64,000 nucleotides of DNA from Pelagicoccus sp. SDUM812002 (GTDB lineage: Bacteria > Verrucomicrobiota > Verrucomicrobiia > Opitutales > Opitutaceae). The translations under genes and the position numbers were made by a program. The DNA is taken from contig NZ_JARXHX010000021.1 in NCBI RefSeq assembly GCF_031127835.1, forward strand, positions 1-64,000, written 5' to 3'. Positions 52,957 to 60,506 of the stretch are shown piece after piece (position 1 is the stretch's first letter; the number at the start of each line of letters is the position of its first letter). A model generated the notes under the pieces. That model made no database searches. It was not told where the DNA came from and saw only the letters and a list, made by a program, of their open reading frames with translations.

Positions 52957-54525
52957 TTAGTGTTTGAGCTCTACATGCTTGTACGAACGAATATCGGTTA
53001 ACGATGCGGGCCAATTGCGGACGTGTGGGCTGACCAAGTAGTCCTTGCTTTTCCAAAAGAGGGGAATGATGGGCATTTGTTCCGTGAGGAGGTCTTCCGC
53101 CTTATGAAGCGTTTCGAGCCGTTGGGCCGGATCTGCTTGAGTGGCAGATTGGTCGAGAAGCTTATCGAAGGAGGAATTTTCCCAGCGAGCCCGGTTGTAT
53201 TGGCTCTCGCTCTGCCAGATACCCAAGAAGGTGAAAGGGTCCAAATAGTCGCCGAACCATGCGATGTAGCTGATATCGTAGTCGCCGTTGTCGAGGCGAT
53301 CGAGGAAGCTCTTGAACTCCATGTTTTCGATTCGTATCTCGATGCCGAGCTCGCGTCGCCACATCTCCTGCAAGGCTTCTGCGACTGCGATGGATACGTC
53401 ACGGTTCGAAACGACGAGGCGTAGGGGACCGTTAGCATTGATTTGAGCGACAAGCTCTCTCGGAAGTTCTGGAGCTGGGGGAGGACTTGTATCGCCCAGT
53501 GGATACAAGGGCATGGCGGCTGGCGTGAAGCGTGAAGCCGGGAAGCCTGTTTTGACGATGGACTTGATGAGCTTGCCTCGGTCGATAGCAGCGCTGAGAG
53601 CGCGGCGGACGTTTGGATCTGAGAGGGATGGGAATTCGTTGTTCAGTAATAGGTAGGAGGTCGCCAGCAGCGGATCAGCTCGAGCTCCATCTAGCTTTTG
53701 GTCTTTCAATTCAGAGGGGATTTCCTCGGTTATGTCGAGCTGGCCAGCAAGGAAGGCTCGGTATTCGGACTGGGTATTCTCGAACGGGTAGAATTCGACA
53801 CGTTCGATTGAAATAGTAGGAGCGTCCCAGTAGGCTTCGTTTTTTGCGATAGTGATGCGTTGGTTTCGTTGCCAACGATCTAGCATATAGGGGCCGTTGG
53901 ACACGAGATCGTTGCTCGAGGCCCAAGGGTTGGCGATGTCATAGAGACCACCTTTTTGCTCTATGAAGTGGACCGGGACTGGGAACCAAGACCAGTGCTT
54001 CATTTTTTGCAGAAATACGGCGGTGGGCTGCTCGAGGGTGATTACGAGTGTGTATTCAGAGGGCGCGGACAATCCGACTTGATCGAAGGACTTGATTTCG
54101 CCCATGTGGTAGGCTTTGGCATTCTTGATATCGAAAAGAAGCTCGGAGTTTTGAGCGCTGAGCTGAGGGTTTAGAATGCGTTCGAAAGAGCTGAGAAATG
54201 TATCGGCGTTTATGGGGGTTCCGTCTGACCATCGTGCGTTTTCTCGGAGCGTGAAGCTGTACTGCGTTAGTTTTTCGTTGGCTTCCCAAGAAGTGGCGAT
54301 GCCCGGCTCGAATAGGGCATCGTCGGTCGAGGGTTCTGAGAGCAAGCCTTCGAAGAGAGCGGTGATGACGTGAGCCTCTGCGAGAGAGACAGCTTGCTGG
54401 GGGTCTAGGGTGCGAGGTTCGGCTCCGTTCCCGATGCGGAGGCTGTTCCTTGATTCTTGTTTTCCGCAGGAAGAAAGCAGCAAGGCACAAGATGAGAGGA
54501 GGATGGTCTTTATCCAGAAATGCAC
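52957..54525 (-). CDS. Oligopeptide ABC transporter substrate-binding lipoprotein (first)
   Basis: A 522-residue OppA-type lipoprotein (lipobox LLLSSC, Cys20). Key motifs are LRIGNGAEPRTLDPQQAVSLAEAHVITALFEGLL, IATSWEANEKLTQYSFTLRENARWSDGTPINADTFLSSFERIL and PNVRRALSAAIDRGKLIKSIVK. It is paralogous to the next gene and could widen the range of peptides delivered to the same permease. The gene order is OppA-OppA-OppB-OppC, with no OppD/F ATPase in the window, so the ATPases must be encoded elsewhere. Confidence 0.94.
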   Translation of the reverse strand: MHFWIKTILLSSCALLLSSCGKQESRNSLRIGNGAEPRTLDPQQAVSLAEAHVITALFEGLLSEPSTDDALFEPGIATSWEANEKLTQYSFTLRENARWSDGTPINADTFLSSFERILNPQLSAQNSELLFDIKNAKAYHMGEIKSFDQVGLSAPSEYTLVITLEQPTAVFLQKMKHWSWFPVPVHFIEQKGGLYDIANPWASSNDLVSNGPYMLDRWQRNQRITIAKNEAYWDAPTISIERVEFYPFENTQSEYRAFLAGQLDITEEIPSELKDQKLDGARADPLLATSYLLLNNEFPSLSDPNVRRALSAAIDRGKLIKSIVKTGFPASRFTPAAMPLYPLGDTSPPPAPELPRELVAQINANGPLRLVVSNRDVSIAVAEALQEMWRRELGIEIRIENMEFKSFLDRLDNGDYDISYIAWFGDYLDPFTFLGIWQSESQYNRARWENSSFDKLLDQSATQADPAQRLETLHKAEDLLTEQMPIIPLFWKSKDYLVSPHVRNWPASLTDIRSYKHVELKH

Positions 54526-54583
54526 GTTCTATTGGTTATTCCGTTTTTGGATCTTGTTTTGACGATGATCGGGTCGACAGGCT

Positions 54584-55069
54584 CTACTGTTTACAAATGA
54601 GGGCGGAGGCGTGAGCTGCGATGCCCTCGGCTCGACCGAGCGAGCCGATTTTTTCGTTGGTCGTGGCCTTTATGCCGATTTGAGCTGGATCGATGCCAGC
54701 TGACGCCGCGAGGCGCTTTTTCATGTTATCGAGCTGGGGATAGATTTTTGGCTTCTCCGCGATCATGGCGGTGTCGATATTGACGATATCCCAACCTTTC
54801 TGGCGGAGCGTGGCGGCCACTTCTTTGAGGAGCTCTTGCGAATTGATACCTTTATACTTTGGATCCGTATTGGGAAAGAAATGACCGATGTCGGGGAGGC
54901 CGGCGGCGCCAAGCAGAGCGTCGCAGATGGCGTGGGTGAGCACGTCGGCGTCCGAGTGGCCCTCGAGGCCATAAGGAGTGTCGAAGGTTACACCTCCGAG
55001 CACCATGGGTCGGCCGTCTTGGAAGGGGTGGATGTCGTAACCTTGGCCGATTCGAATAGGTGGGATCAT
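54584..55069 (-). CDS. ispF: IspF, 2-C-methyl-D-erythritol 2,4-cyclodiphosphate synthase
   Basis: A 161-residue trimeric zinc enzyme of the MEP pathway that cyclises CDP-ME-2-phosphate. The motifs are RIGQGYDIHPF, GLEGHSDADVLTHAICDALLGAAGLPDIGHFFP and EKIGSLGRAEGIAAHASALI. It follows ispD on the same strand with a 12-nt gap, probably co-transcribed. Length and residues are canonical. Confidence 0.96.
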   Translation of the reverse strand: MIPPIRIGQGYDIHPFQDGRPMVLGGVTFDTPYGLEGHSDADVLTHAICDALLGAAGLPDIGHFFPNTDPKYKGINSQELLKEVAATLRQKGWDIVNIDTAMIAEKPKIYPQLDNMKKRLAASAGIDPAQIGIKATTNEKIGSLGRAEGIAAHASALICKQ

Positions 55070-55081
55070 ATAAACTTGGAG

Positions 55082-55789
55082 CTAGGTACAGGGTGACGGT
55101 TCGGAGTTGGAAAGAAGGTAGGAGAGGTAGATCAGGTCGGCGGGAGTGGTGAGTTTTGGATTAGGTCGTTTGTTATCGATGAAGGCCACGGGTTGGTCGA
55201 TGTCTTCGATTGCGGAAAGATCGTCGGTGATGGGGGTACCTGATTCGATGACGGTTTTATAGGCGCCTTGGATGATTGGATACTGGAAGGTTTGTGGTGT
55301 TTCCATGGCCCAGAGCTTGGCTCGGTCAACCGTGGTGGGGAGGTAGGCTCCGTCATAGGTATCGGCCGATTTTATGGTGTCGGTGACGGGGTGGGCGAGG
55401 CAGGCGGCACCGATCTCTGTAGCCTGGGCGATGGATTCACGGATCGCATGGGGGGTGACGCAAGGACGAGCGCAATCGTGGATGAGGACGATCTCGGTCT
55501 CGGCAGGCGCGGCTTGGAGCCCGGCCCAGACGGAGTCTTGGCGTTGGGCGCCACCTCTTGTGAATATGAGGGATGAATTTTGAGGGATGATCGCTTCGAT
55601 GGCGATTTGTTGGGCTTCGTCCCGCGTGACGATTATCAAGTGCTGTACCTGACCGCTGGATACGAACGCGTCGATGGAGTGGGCGATGACCGGCTTGCCG
55701 GCGAGGTCGGCGAGGATCTTGTCGTCGACTCGGCCTCGCATTCGGTTTCCGGAGCCTCCTGCGAGGAGAATAGCTGTATTTGTAGACAT
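55082..55789 (-). CDS. ispD: IspD, 2-C-methyl-D-erythritol 4-phosphate cytidylyltransferase
   Basis: A 235-residue cytidylyltransferase of the MEP pathway from ATG 55789 (MSTNTAILLAGGSGNRM). Motifs include LAGGSGNRMRG, KILADLAGKPVIAHSIDAF, RGGAQRQDSVWAGLQA, LIHDCARPCVTP and DRAKLWAMETPQTFQ. A longer frame from 55828 is unlikely because it precedes the nucleotide-binding glycine motif by residues without family match. It lies between pyrF (57 nt upstream) and ispF. Confidence 0.95.
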   Translation of the reverse strand: MSTNTAILLAGGSGNRMRGRVDDKILADLAGKPVIAHSIDAFVSSGQVQHLIIVTRDEAQQIAIEAIIPQNSSLIFTRGGAQRQDSVWAGLQAAPAETEIVLIHDCARPCVTPHAIRESIAQATEIGAACLAHPVTDTIKSADTYDGAYLPTTVDRAKLWAMETPQTFQYPIIQGAYKTVIESGTPITDDLSAIEDIDQPVAFIDNKRPNPKLTTPADLIYLSYLLSNSEPSPCT

Positions 55790-55846
55790 CAGACTTTTAG
55801 TGGCGTGTGGCCTTTCGGCCGTGCCCAAGGCTAGCGATCGCCAGAC

Positions 55847-56563
55847 CTATGCGTTGAGCTCGGCATTGATGGCTGCAACAGCGGCAGCAGGGTCTTCGAC
55901 TCCGTAAATAGGGCGGCCAACTACGATATAGTTGGATCCGACAGCACGTGCCTGAGCGGGGGTCATGATACGCTTTTGGTCTCCCGCGGCAGATCCGGCT
56001 GGGCGGACGCCTGGGGTGATTAGCCGGAAGTGGTCACCATGCGTTTGGCGGATGGTTTGCACCTCGTGCGTGGAACAGACCAAGCCGGTCATGCCCGCGT
56101 CTTTGGCGAGGCCAGCGAGATGGGAGACACGCTCAGCGGGAGATTGTTGGATACCGAGCAAATCGAGAGAAGTCTGGTCCATGGAAGTGAGGACGGTGAC
56201 CCCAAGTAGCTGCAGGTTTGGGTTTACGTTTTCCTGCGCTTCGATGGCCCACCTCATCATCTCTTTACCGCCACAGGTGTGGATCGTGAGCATTTGGATC
56301 GGAAGCTTGCCGACGGACTCGATGGCTTTGGCGACTGTATTGGGAATATCGTGGAGTTTGAGGTCGAGGAATACGTTTTTCCCGAGGTCAGCGATTTGGC
56401 GGACGTAGTCGGGACCGTATTTGGTAAACATTTGCAGGCCGATCTTGGCCCATTTGAGTTCGGGGCCGGCCTTGGCGAGGAGGGCGAGGGCGTCTTCTCG
56501 TTCTTCGATGTCCAGTGCGAGAATGAGCTCGCAGGAATTTTTGCTTTGTAGCGTTTCAGTCAT
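55847..56563 (-). CDS. pyrF: PyrF, orotidine 5'-phosphate decarboxylase
   Basis: A 238-residue TIM-barrel enzyme that makes UMP, the last step of de novo pyrimidine synthesis. The catalytic Asp/Lys motif is FLDLKLHDIPNT, with ILALDIEEREDALALL at the start and GLVCSTHEV, LITPGVRPAGSAAGDQKRIMTPAQA and IVVGRPIYG later. It is divergent from ispE (22-nt gap) and heads the pyrF-ispD-ispF run. This order probably reflects only co-location. Confidence 0.95.
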   Translation of the reverse strand: MTETLQSKNSCELILALDIEEREDALALLAKAGPELKWAKIGLQMFTKYGPDYVRQIADLGKNVFLDLKLHDIPNTVAKAIESVGKLPIQMLTIHTCGGKEMMRWAIEAQENVNPNLQLLGVTVLTSMDQTSLDLLGIQQSPAERVSHLAGLAKDAGMTGLVCSTHEVQTIRQTHGDHFRLITPGVRPAGSAAGDQKRIMTPAQARAVGSNYIVVGRPIYGVEDPAAAVAAINAELNA

Positions 56564-56585
56564 GCTGGTTTCTGTTTTCGGGACT

Positions 56586-57485
56586 ATGGGGCAAATCGAG
56601 GTTTTCAGTCCAGCAAAGATAAACCTGTTTCTGTCGGTGCTAGGCCGGATGGAGACAGGATTCCATGAGCTCGCGAGTCTGGTGGCTCCTGTCGACTTCG
56701 GAGATACAATCCGTATCGAAGCGGTGGAAGCTAGCGAGGCGTCGGTGGAGCTTCAATGCAGCGACAAAAGTTTACCTACAGATCGAAGCAATTTGGCCTA
56801 TGCGGCAGCGGAGGGCTTTTTATTGCGAAGCGGATTGAGCTGGAGGGTGTCGATCGACCTTGAGAAACGCATCCCTCACGGAGCAGGATTAGGTGGCGGC
56901 AGCAGCAATGCGTCAGCTGTCCTGATGGGGCTCTCGGACTTGGCCAGCGAGGCCGGGCAACTAGGTCTATCGCGAGGAGAGCGTTTGGAATTGGCGGCTG
57001 AGCTAGGGTCCGACTGTCCATTATTTTTGGAGAAGCGGCCGTTGATAATGAGGGGTCGAGGGGAATTGCTCTCATCGATTTCGTCCGAGGCTTCCAAGCG
57101 CTTGGCGGGACGGGAGCTGGTTTTGTTCAAGCCCAGTTTCTCGATTGGAACGCCATGGGCTTATCGCTCGCTAGCTGGCTCTGAAGGTGCATTTGACGAA
57201 AAGGAATGGGCGGAACAGCGCCTTGATCGGTGGGAATCGGGAGATCTTTCGCTGGAGAATTTGCTGCACAACAGCTTCGAGCAGCCTACCTTCGCCAAGT
57301 TTGTGGCTCTCGGATCCCTGCTCAAGCGCGTCAGGGAGCAAAAATTAGGCTGCCTAATGTCGGGTAGCGGGAGTTGCTGCTTTGCTCTGGTCGATACGGA
57401 TTCTCAGGCAGAATCGCTGATATTCGAAGTGAAGGATTGCTGGGGAGAACGGTGTTTTGTTGAGCGAGCTCGGGTGTTGGGCTGA
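56586..57485 (+). CDS. ispE: IspE, 4-diphosphocytidyl-2-C-methyl-D-erythritol kinase
   Basis: A 299-residue GHMP kinase from ATG 56586 (MGQIEVFSPAKINLFLSVLG). The phosphate-binding loop is PHGAGLGGGSSNASAVL, preceded by PAKINLFLSV and followed by GSDCPLFLEK and, at the C-terminus, LMSGSGSCCFAL. It phosphorylates CDP-ME in the MEP pathway, so with ispD and ispF three of the pathway enzymes are here. The extension of its frame to 56421 is antisense to pyrF and was not used. Confidence 0.96.
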   Translation: MGQIEVFSPAKINLFLSVLGRMETGFHELASLVAPVDFGDTIRIEAVEASEASVELQCSDKSLPTDRSNLAYAAAEGFLLRSGLSWRVSIDLEKRIPHGAGLGGGSSNASAVLMGLSDLASEAGQLGLSRGERLELAAELGSDCPLFLEKRPLIMRGRGELLSSISSEASKRLAGRELVLFKPSFSIGTPWAYRSLAGSEGAFDEKEWAEQRLDRWESGDLSLENLLHNSFEQPTFAKFVALGSLLKRVREQKLGCLMSGSGSCCFALVDTDSQAESLIFEVKDCWGERCFVERARVLG

Positions 57486-57589
57486 AGTTTCGCGCGCATT
57501 GAAGTATTTCCTCTTGAGGCGAATGGGATTCCCGTTTGCTATATCGCGTTCGTTCTCTAAGCCCCTCTGCACGAACGCCTCATCTTCGC

Positions 57590-59356
57590 ATGGAATCAAA
57601 GGACAGGTCTGAAAAAGTTTTCTCGGGAATCGCCGCATCGCCGGGGATAGCCCATGGTCAGATTTACATCCTATCCGAAAGGGAAATCGCGGTGCCGAAG
57701 TACGCGGTTTCCGAAGCTAAGATGGATGGTGAGCAGGAGCGCTTGGACAACGCGATCGTCGAAACGCGCAAGCAGATCCAGAAGATCCAAGAGGAAATTC
57801 GGGATTCGATCGGAGAGGACGAAGCTCGAATATTCGATGCCCACCTTTTGGTCTTGGAAGACCAGGCTCTTATCGACGAGTCGATTCGCGAGATGAAGAC
57901 CTCCTCTTGCAATATCGAAAACGCGATCTGGAAAGTCGGCCAACGCTACATCGAAGCATTTGACCAAATCGACGATGAGTACTTGCGGGAGCGTGCGAGC
58001 GACATTCGCGACGTGATGCGTCGCCTGCTGAGCAATCTCACAGGGCAGCAGCTCCAGCACTTGGGAGAAATTGTCAAAAACCGGGTCTTGGTTGCGAACG
58101 ATGTAACCCCTTCTGATTCCGCTTCGATGGACCAAAAGGGATTGCTGGGGATCGTCACAGCAGCAGGCAGCAAGACTAGCCATACGGTGATCGTTGCGAG
58201 ATCGATGGGAATCCCGGCGGTCGTTGGCCTAGGAGATATTTTTTCAAGTATCCATTCGGATTCGGTACTACTGGTCGATGGATACGACGGCAAGGTGGTC
58301 GTCAATCCGAGTGAGAGCACTTTGTTCAAGTACGGTAAGCTCAGGGATAAGAAGCTCTCTTTGGAGAAGCGGATGATCGAGTTTACCAAAGACGCCTCCC
58401 GCACGCGGGACGGCTCCCGGGTTGATTTGATGGCTAATATCGAGCGAGCGGAGGAAGCGGCGAAAGCGGTTTCGCTTGGCGCGGACGGGGTGGGCTTGTT
58501 TCGCTCTGAATATCTTTTTATGAATTCGACTCGTCTTCCTTCCGAGGAGGACCAGTTCGAGGCATATCAGACTGCAGTTCGAAGCATGAATGGCTTGCCC
58601 GTGACGATTCGCACCTTGGATCTGGGCGGCGACAAGATCATGGACTCGTCTGATGTGCCCATGTATCGGGAGTCGAATCCATTCCTTGGGTACCGAGCGA
58701 TCCGTTTTTGCCTCGATCATGAAAAACTCTTCCTCGAGCAATTGCGTGCGATACTGCGTGCGAGCGCCTTCGGCAAAGTGCGTATCATGTATCCGATGAT
58801 TAGTGGCGCATTGGAGTTAAGTCGGGCGAATCTAGTCTTGGAAACCGCCAAGGAGCAGCTTCGCAAAAAGGGCGTCGCTTTCGACGAGAAGGTGGAAGCT
58901 GGGGCAATGATCGAAATTCCCAGCGCTGCTATCGCGGCCGATACCTTGGTGGAAGGTTCCTCCTTTTTCAGCGTAGGAACGAACGACCTAATCCAATACC
59001 TTCTAGCCGTTGATCGCCTCAACGACCGAGTGGCGCATCTCTACGAGCCAACGCATCCTGCCGTGGTCCGTACTCTCAAAATGATCATAGACGCGGGGCG
59101 CGAAGGCGGAATCGGGGTGAGCATTTGCGGCGAGGTCGCGGGCGATCCTGTGATGGTTCCGTTACTCGTGGGACTCGGGGTGGAGAGCTTGAGCATGTCG
59201 CCGACGCTATTGCCCAACGTGAAGTTTGTGGTGCAAAACATGGACATGGCGGAAGCGAAAGATATTGCTGAAATGGCTTTGAAGACGACGGACGGATCTC
59301 TGATCCTCGAGCGTTTGTTGGATTTCTACACGTCCCGCATGGATCAGCTTTATTAG
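57590..59356 (+). CDS. ptsI: PtsI, phosphoenolpyruvate-protein phosphotransferase (EI)
   Basis: A 588-residue enzyme I from ATG 57590. The N-terminal HPr-binding and phospho-His domain has H198 in AAGSKTSHTVIVARSMGIPAVVG. The PEP-binding C-domain shows LGADGVGLFRSEYLFM, TIRTLDLGGDKIMD, GYRAIRFCLD, SVGTNDLIQYLLAVDR and the catalytic Cys region SICGEVAGDP. It transfers phosphate from PEP to HPr. No HPr or EII gene is in the window, so it may serve a regulatory or nitrogen-type phosphorelay; that is inference. Confidence 0.95.
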   Translation: MESKDRSEKVFSGIAASPGIAHGQIYILSEREIAVPKYAVSEAKMDGEQERLDNAIVETRKQIQKIQEEIRDSIGEDEARIFDAHLLVLEDQALIDESIREMKTSSCNIENAIWKVGQRYIEAFDQIDDEYLRERASDIRDVMRRLLSNLTGQQLQHLGEIVKNRVLVANDVTPSDSASMDQKGLLGIVTAAGSKTSHTVIVARSMGIPAVVGLGDIFSSIHSDSVLLVDGYDGKVVVNPSESTLFKYGKLRDKKLSLEKRMIEFTKDASRTRDGSRVDLMANIERAEEAAKAVSLGADGVGLFRSEYLFMNSTRLPSEEDQFEAYQTAVRSMNGLPVTIRTLDLGGDKIMDSSDVPMYRESNPFLGYRAIRFCLDHEKLFLEQLRAILRASAFGKVRIMYPMISGALELSRANLVLETAKEQLRKKGVAFDEKVEAGAMIEIPSAAIAADTLVEGSSFFSVGTNDLIQYLLAVDRLNDRVAHLYEPTHPAVVRTLKMIIDAGREGGIGVSICGEVAGDPVMVPLLVGLGVESLSMSPTLLPNVKFVVQNMDMAEAKDIAEMALKTTDGSLILERLLDFYTSRMDQLY

Positions 59357-59357
59357 G

Positions 59358-59380
59358 GATCCGGGTATCGGGTATCTGGT
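59358..59380. repeat. Short tandem motif after ptsI
   Basis: GGATCCGGGTATCGGGTATCTGG contains a doubled CGGGTAT unit just after the ptsI stop. It may be a fragment of a dispersed repeat; a single short copy cannot show this. Confidence 0.3.
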
Positions 59381-59442
59381 GACGAGGTGAGGGGACGAAC
59401 GCTCCCGTATGATCGTCTGGGGCAGTGGGTTAAGGTCTTACG

Positions 59443-60381
59443 CTATTCTTGCGGACGAACTCCGCTGGCGAGGAGCGTTTCGAATTGCGGTTCGAATTCC
59501 TCTTTGGCGACGGCAGTGACCTCCACGTTTTCGAATCCTGCCTCTTTGAGCCAGTTGTGTAGCTTGTTCTCTGAGAAGCCCAGCCAGCGGTCGGCGTAGA
59601 GCTCATGGGCTTTTTCGAAATTGTGCTCCTTGAGGTCGAGGATGACGAGTCGTCCTCCAGGTTTGAGAAGACGAAAGGCTTCGGAGATCGCCCGCTCAGG
59701 GTGTAGGGCGTGGTGGAGAGCTTGACTGAGGAGCGCGAGGTGCACGGATTGGTCGGGCAACGAGGTTTCCTCGATGTCGCCGTGGATATATTCGAGATTG
59801 TCCAGCTTGTTACGTTTTGCCAGCTCGGTCCCGACTTCCACCATACGGGGGGAGCTATCGACGCAGTAGACGCGCTCGGCGTGGCGAGCGAGGAGTTGGG
59901 AAATGAGTCCTTCGCCAGCTCCCAAATCGACGACGCGAATATGCGGCACGAGGTAGAGGAGGAAGTGTCCGATGCCTTCCCATGATCGTCCGGGGCAGTA
60001 ATTTTTGCCGAGGCGACCGGCGATAAGGTTGAAGTACTCTTCCGCCTGGCGGCGGCGCTTGGCAATGACGTGGTCCAGATTTGCCGTGTCTTCTTTGATT
60101 TCAGCTGAGTCCTCGGCGGCGGAAAGGGCCGCTTTGAGGAGAGTCGATTCAGGTGATGGGATATTAGGGGAAAGCGAGTAGAACGACTTTTTGCCTTCAC
60201 GTCGGTCGGCGACGAGGTCGGATTGGCGGAGGACGGCAAGCTGAGAGGAGATGCGAGACTGGGCCATGCCGAGAGCGTCCTGCAGCTCTGCTACCGAGAG
60301 TTCGTCGCGAGAGAGTAGGTTAAGGATTCTCAAGCGGGTCGGGTCGGCAAGGGTTTTTAGGGTGTCCCAGGCTGGTTTCAT
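59443..60381 (-). CDS. ArsR-type HTH fused to SAM methyltransferase
   Basis: A 312-residue fusion. Residues 1-70 form an ArsR/SmtB winged helix (TLADPTRLRILNLLSRDELSVAELQDALGMAQSRISSQLAVLRQSDLVADRREGKKSFYS). Residues 130-300 are a class I methyltransferase with motif I VVDLGAGEGLISQLL, the acidic loop VYCVDSSPRMVEVG and FRLLKPGGRLVILDLKE. The same fusion occurs in a group of bacterial regulators; whether the methyltransferase is active on a metabolite or only binds SAM/SAH is unknown. No Cys metal site is visible in the HTH. A GA-rich element lies just upstream of the start. Confidence 0.9.
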   Translation of the reverse strand: MKPAWDTLKTLADPTRLRILNLLSRDELSVAELQDALGMAQSRISSQLAVLRQSDLVADRREGKKSFYSLSPNIPSPESTLLKAALSAAEDSAEIKEDTANLDHVIAKRRRQAEEYFNLIAGRLGKNYCPGRSWEGIGHFLLYLVPHIRVVDLGAGEGLISQLLARHAERVYCVDSSPRMVEVGTELAKRNKLDNLEYIHGDIEETSLPDQSVHLALLSQALHHALHPERAISEAFRLLKPGGRLVILDLKEHNFEKAHELYADRWLGFSENKLHNWLKEAGFENVEVTAVAKEEFEPQFETLLASGVRPQE

Positions 60382-60390
60382 TGGAAGAGA

Positions 60391-60420
60391 GTGAAGAGTG
60401 AAGGACGAAAAGTGAAAGGG
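60391..60420. repeat. GA-rich element, copy 2
   Basis: Contains AAGAGTGAAGGACGAAAA at 60394-60411, 17 of 18 positions identical to 20974-20991, followed by GTGAAAGG. It lies about 12 nt upstream of the ArsR-methyltransferase start on the reverse strand. Confidence 0.5.
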
Positions 60421-60450
60421 AAAATGTTGCTAGTGACGGGCTTAGGTACG

Positions 60451-60482
60451 AAAAACGCCGCCTCGGTGAAGAAGCGACGTTT
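60451..60482 (-). terminator. Terminator of the giant GreA gene
   Basis: On the reverse strand, AAACGTCGC-12 nt-GCGGCGTTT (one wobble) followed by TTCG, about 25 nt after the stop codon. Confidence 0.65.
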
Positions 60483-60506
60483 GGAAATTTGAAACTTGGA
60501 TACAGT

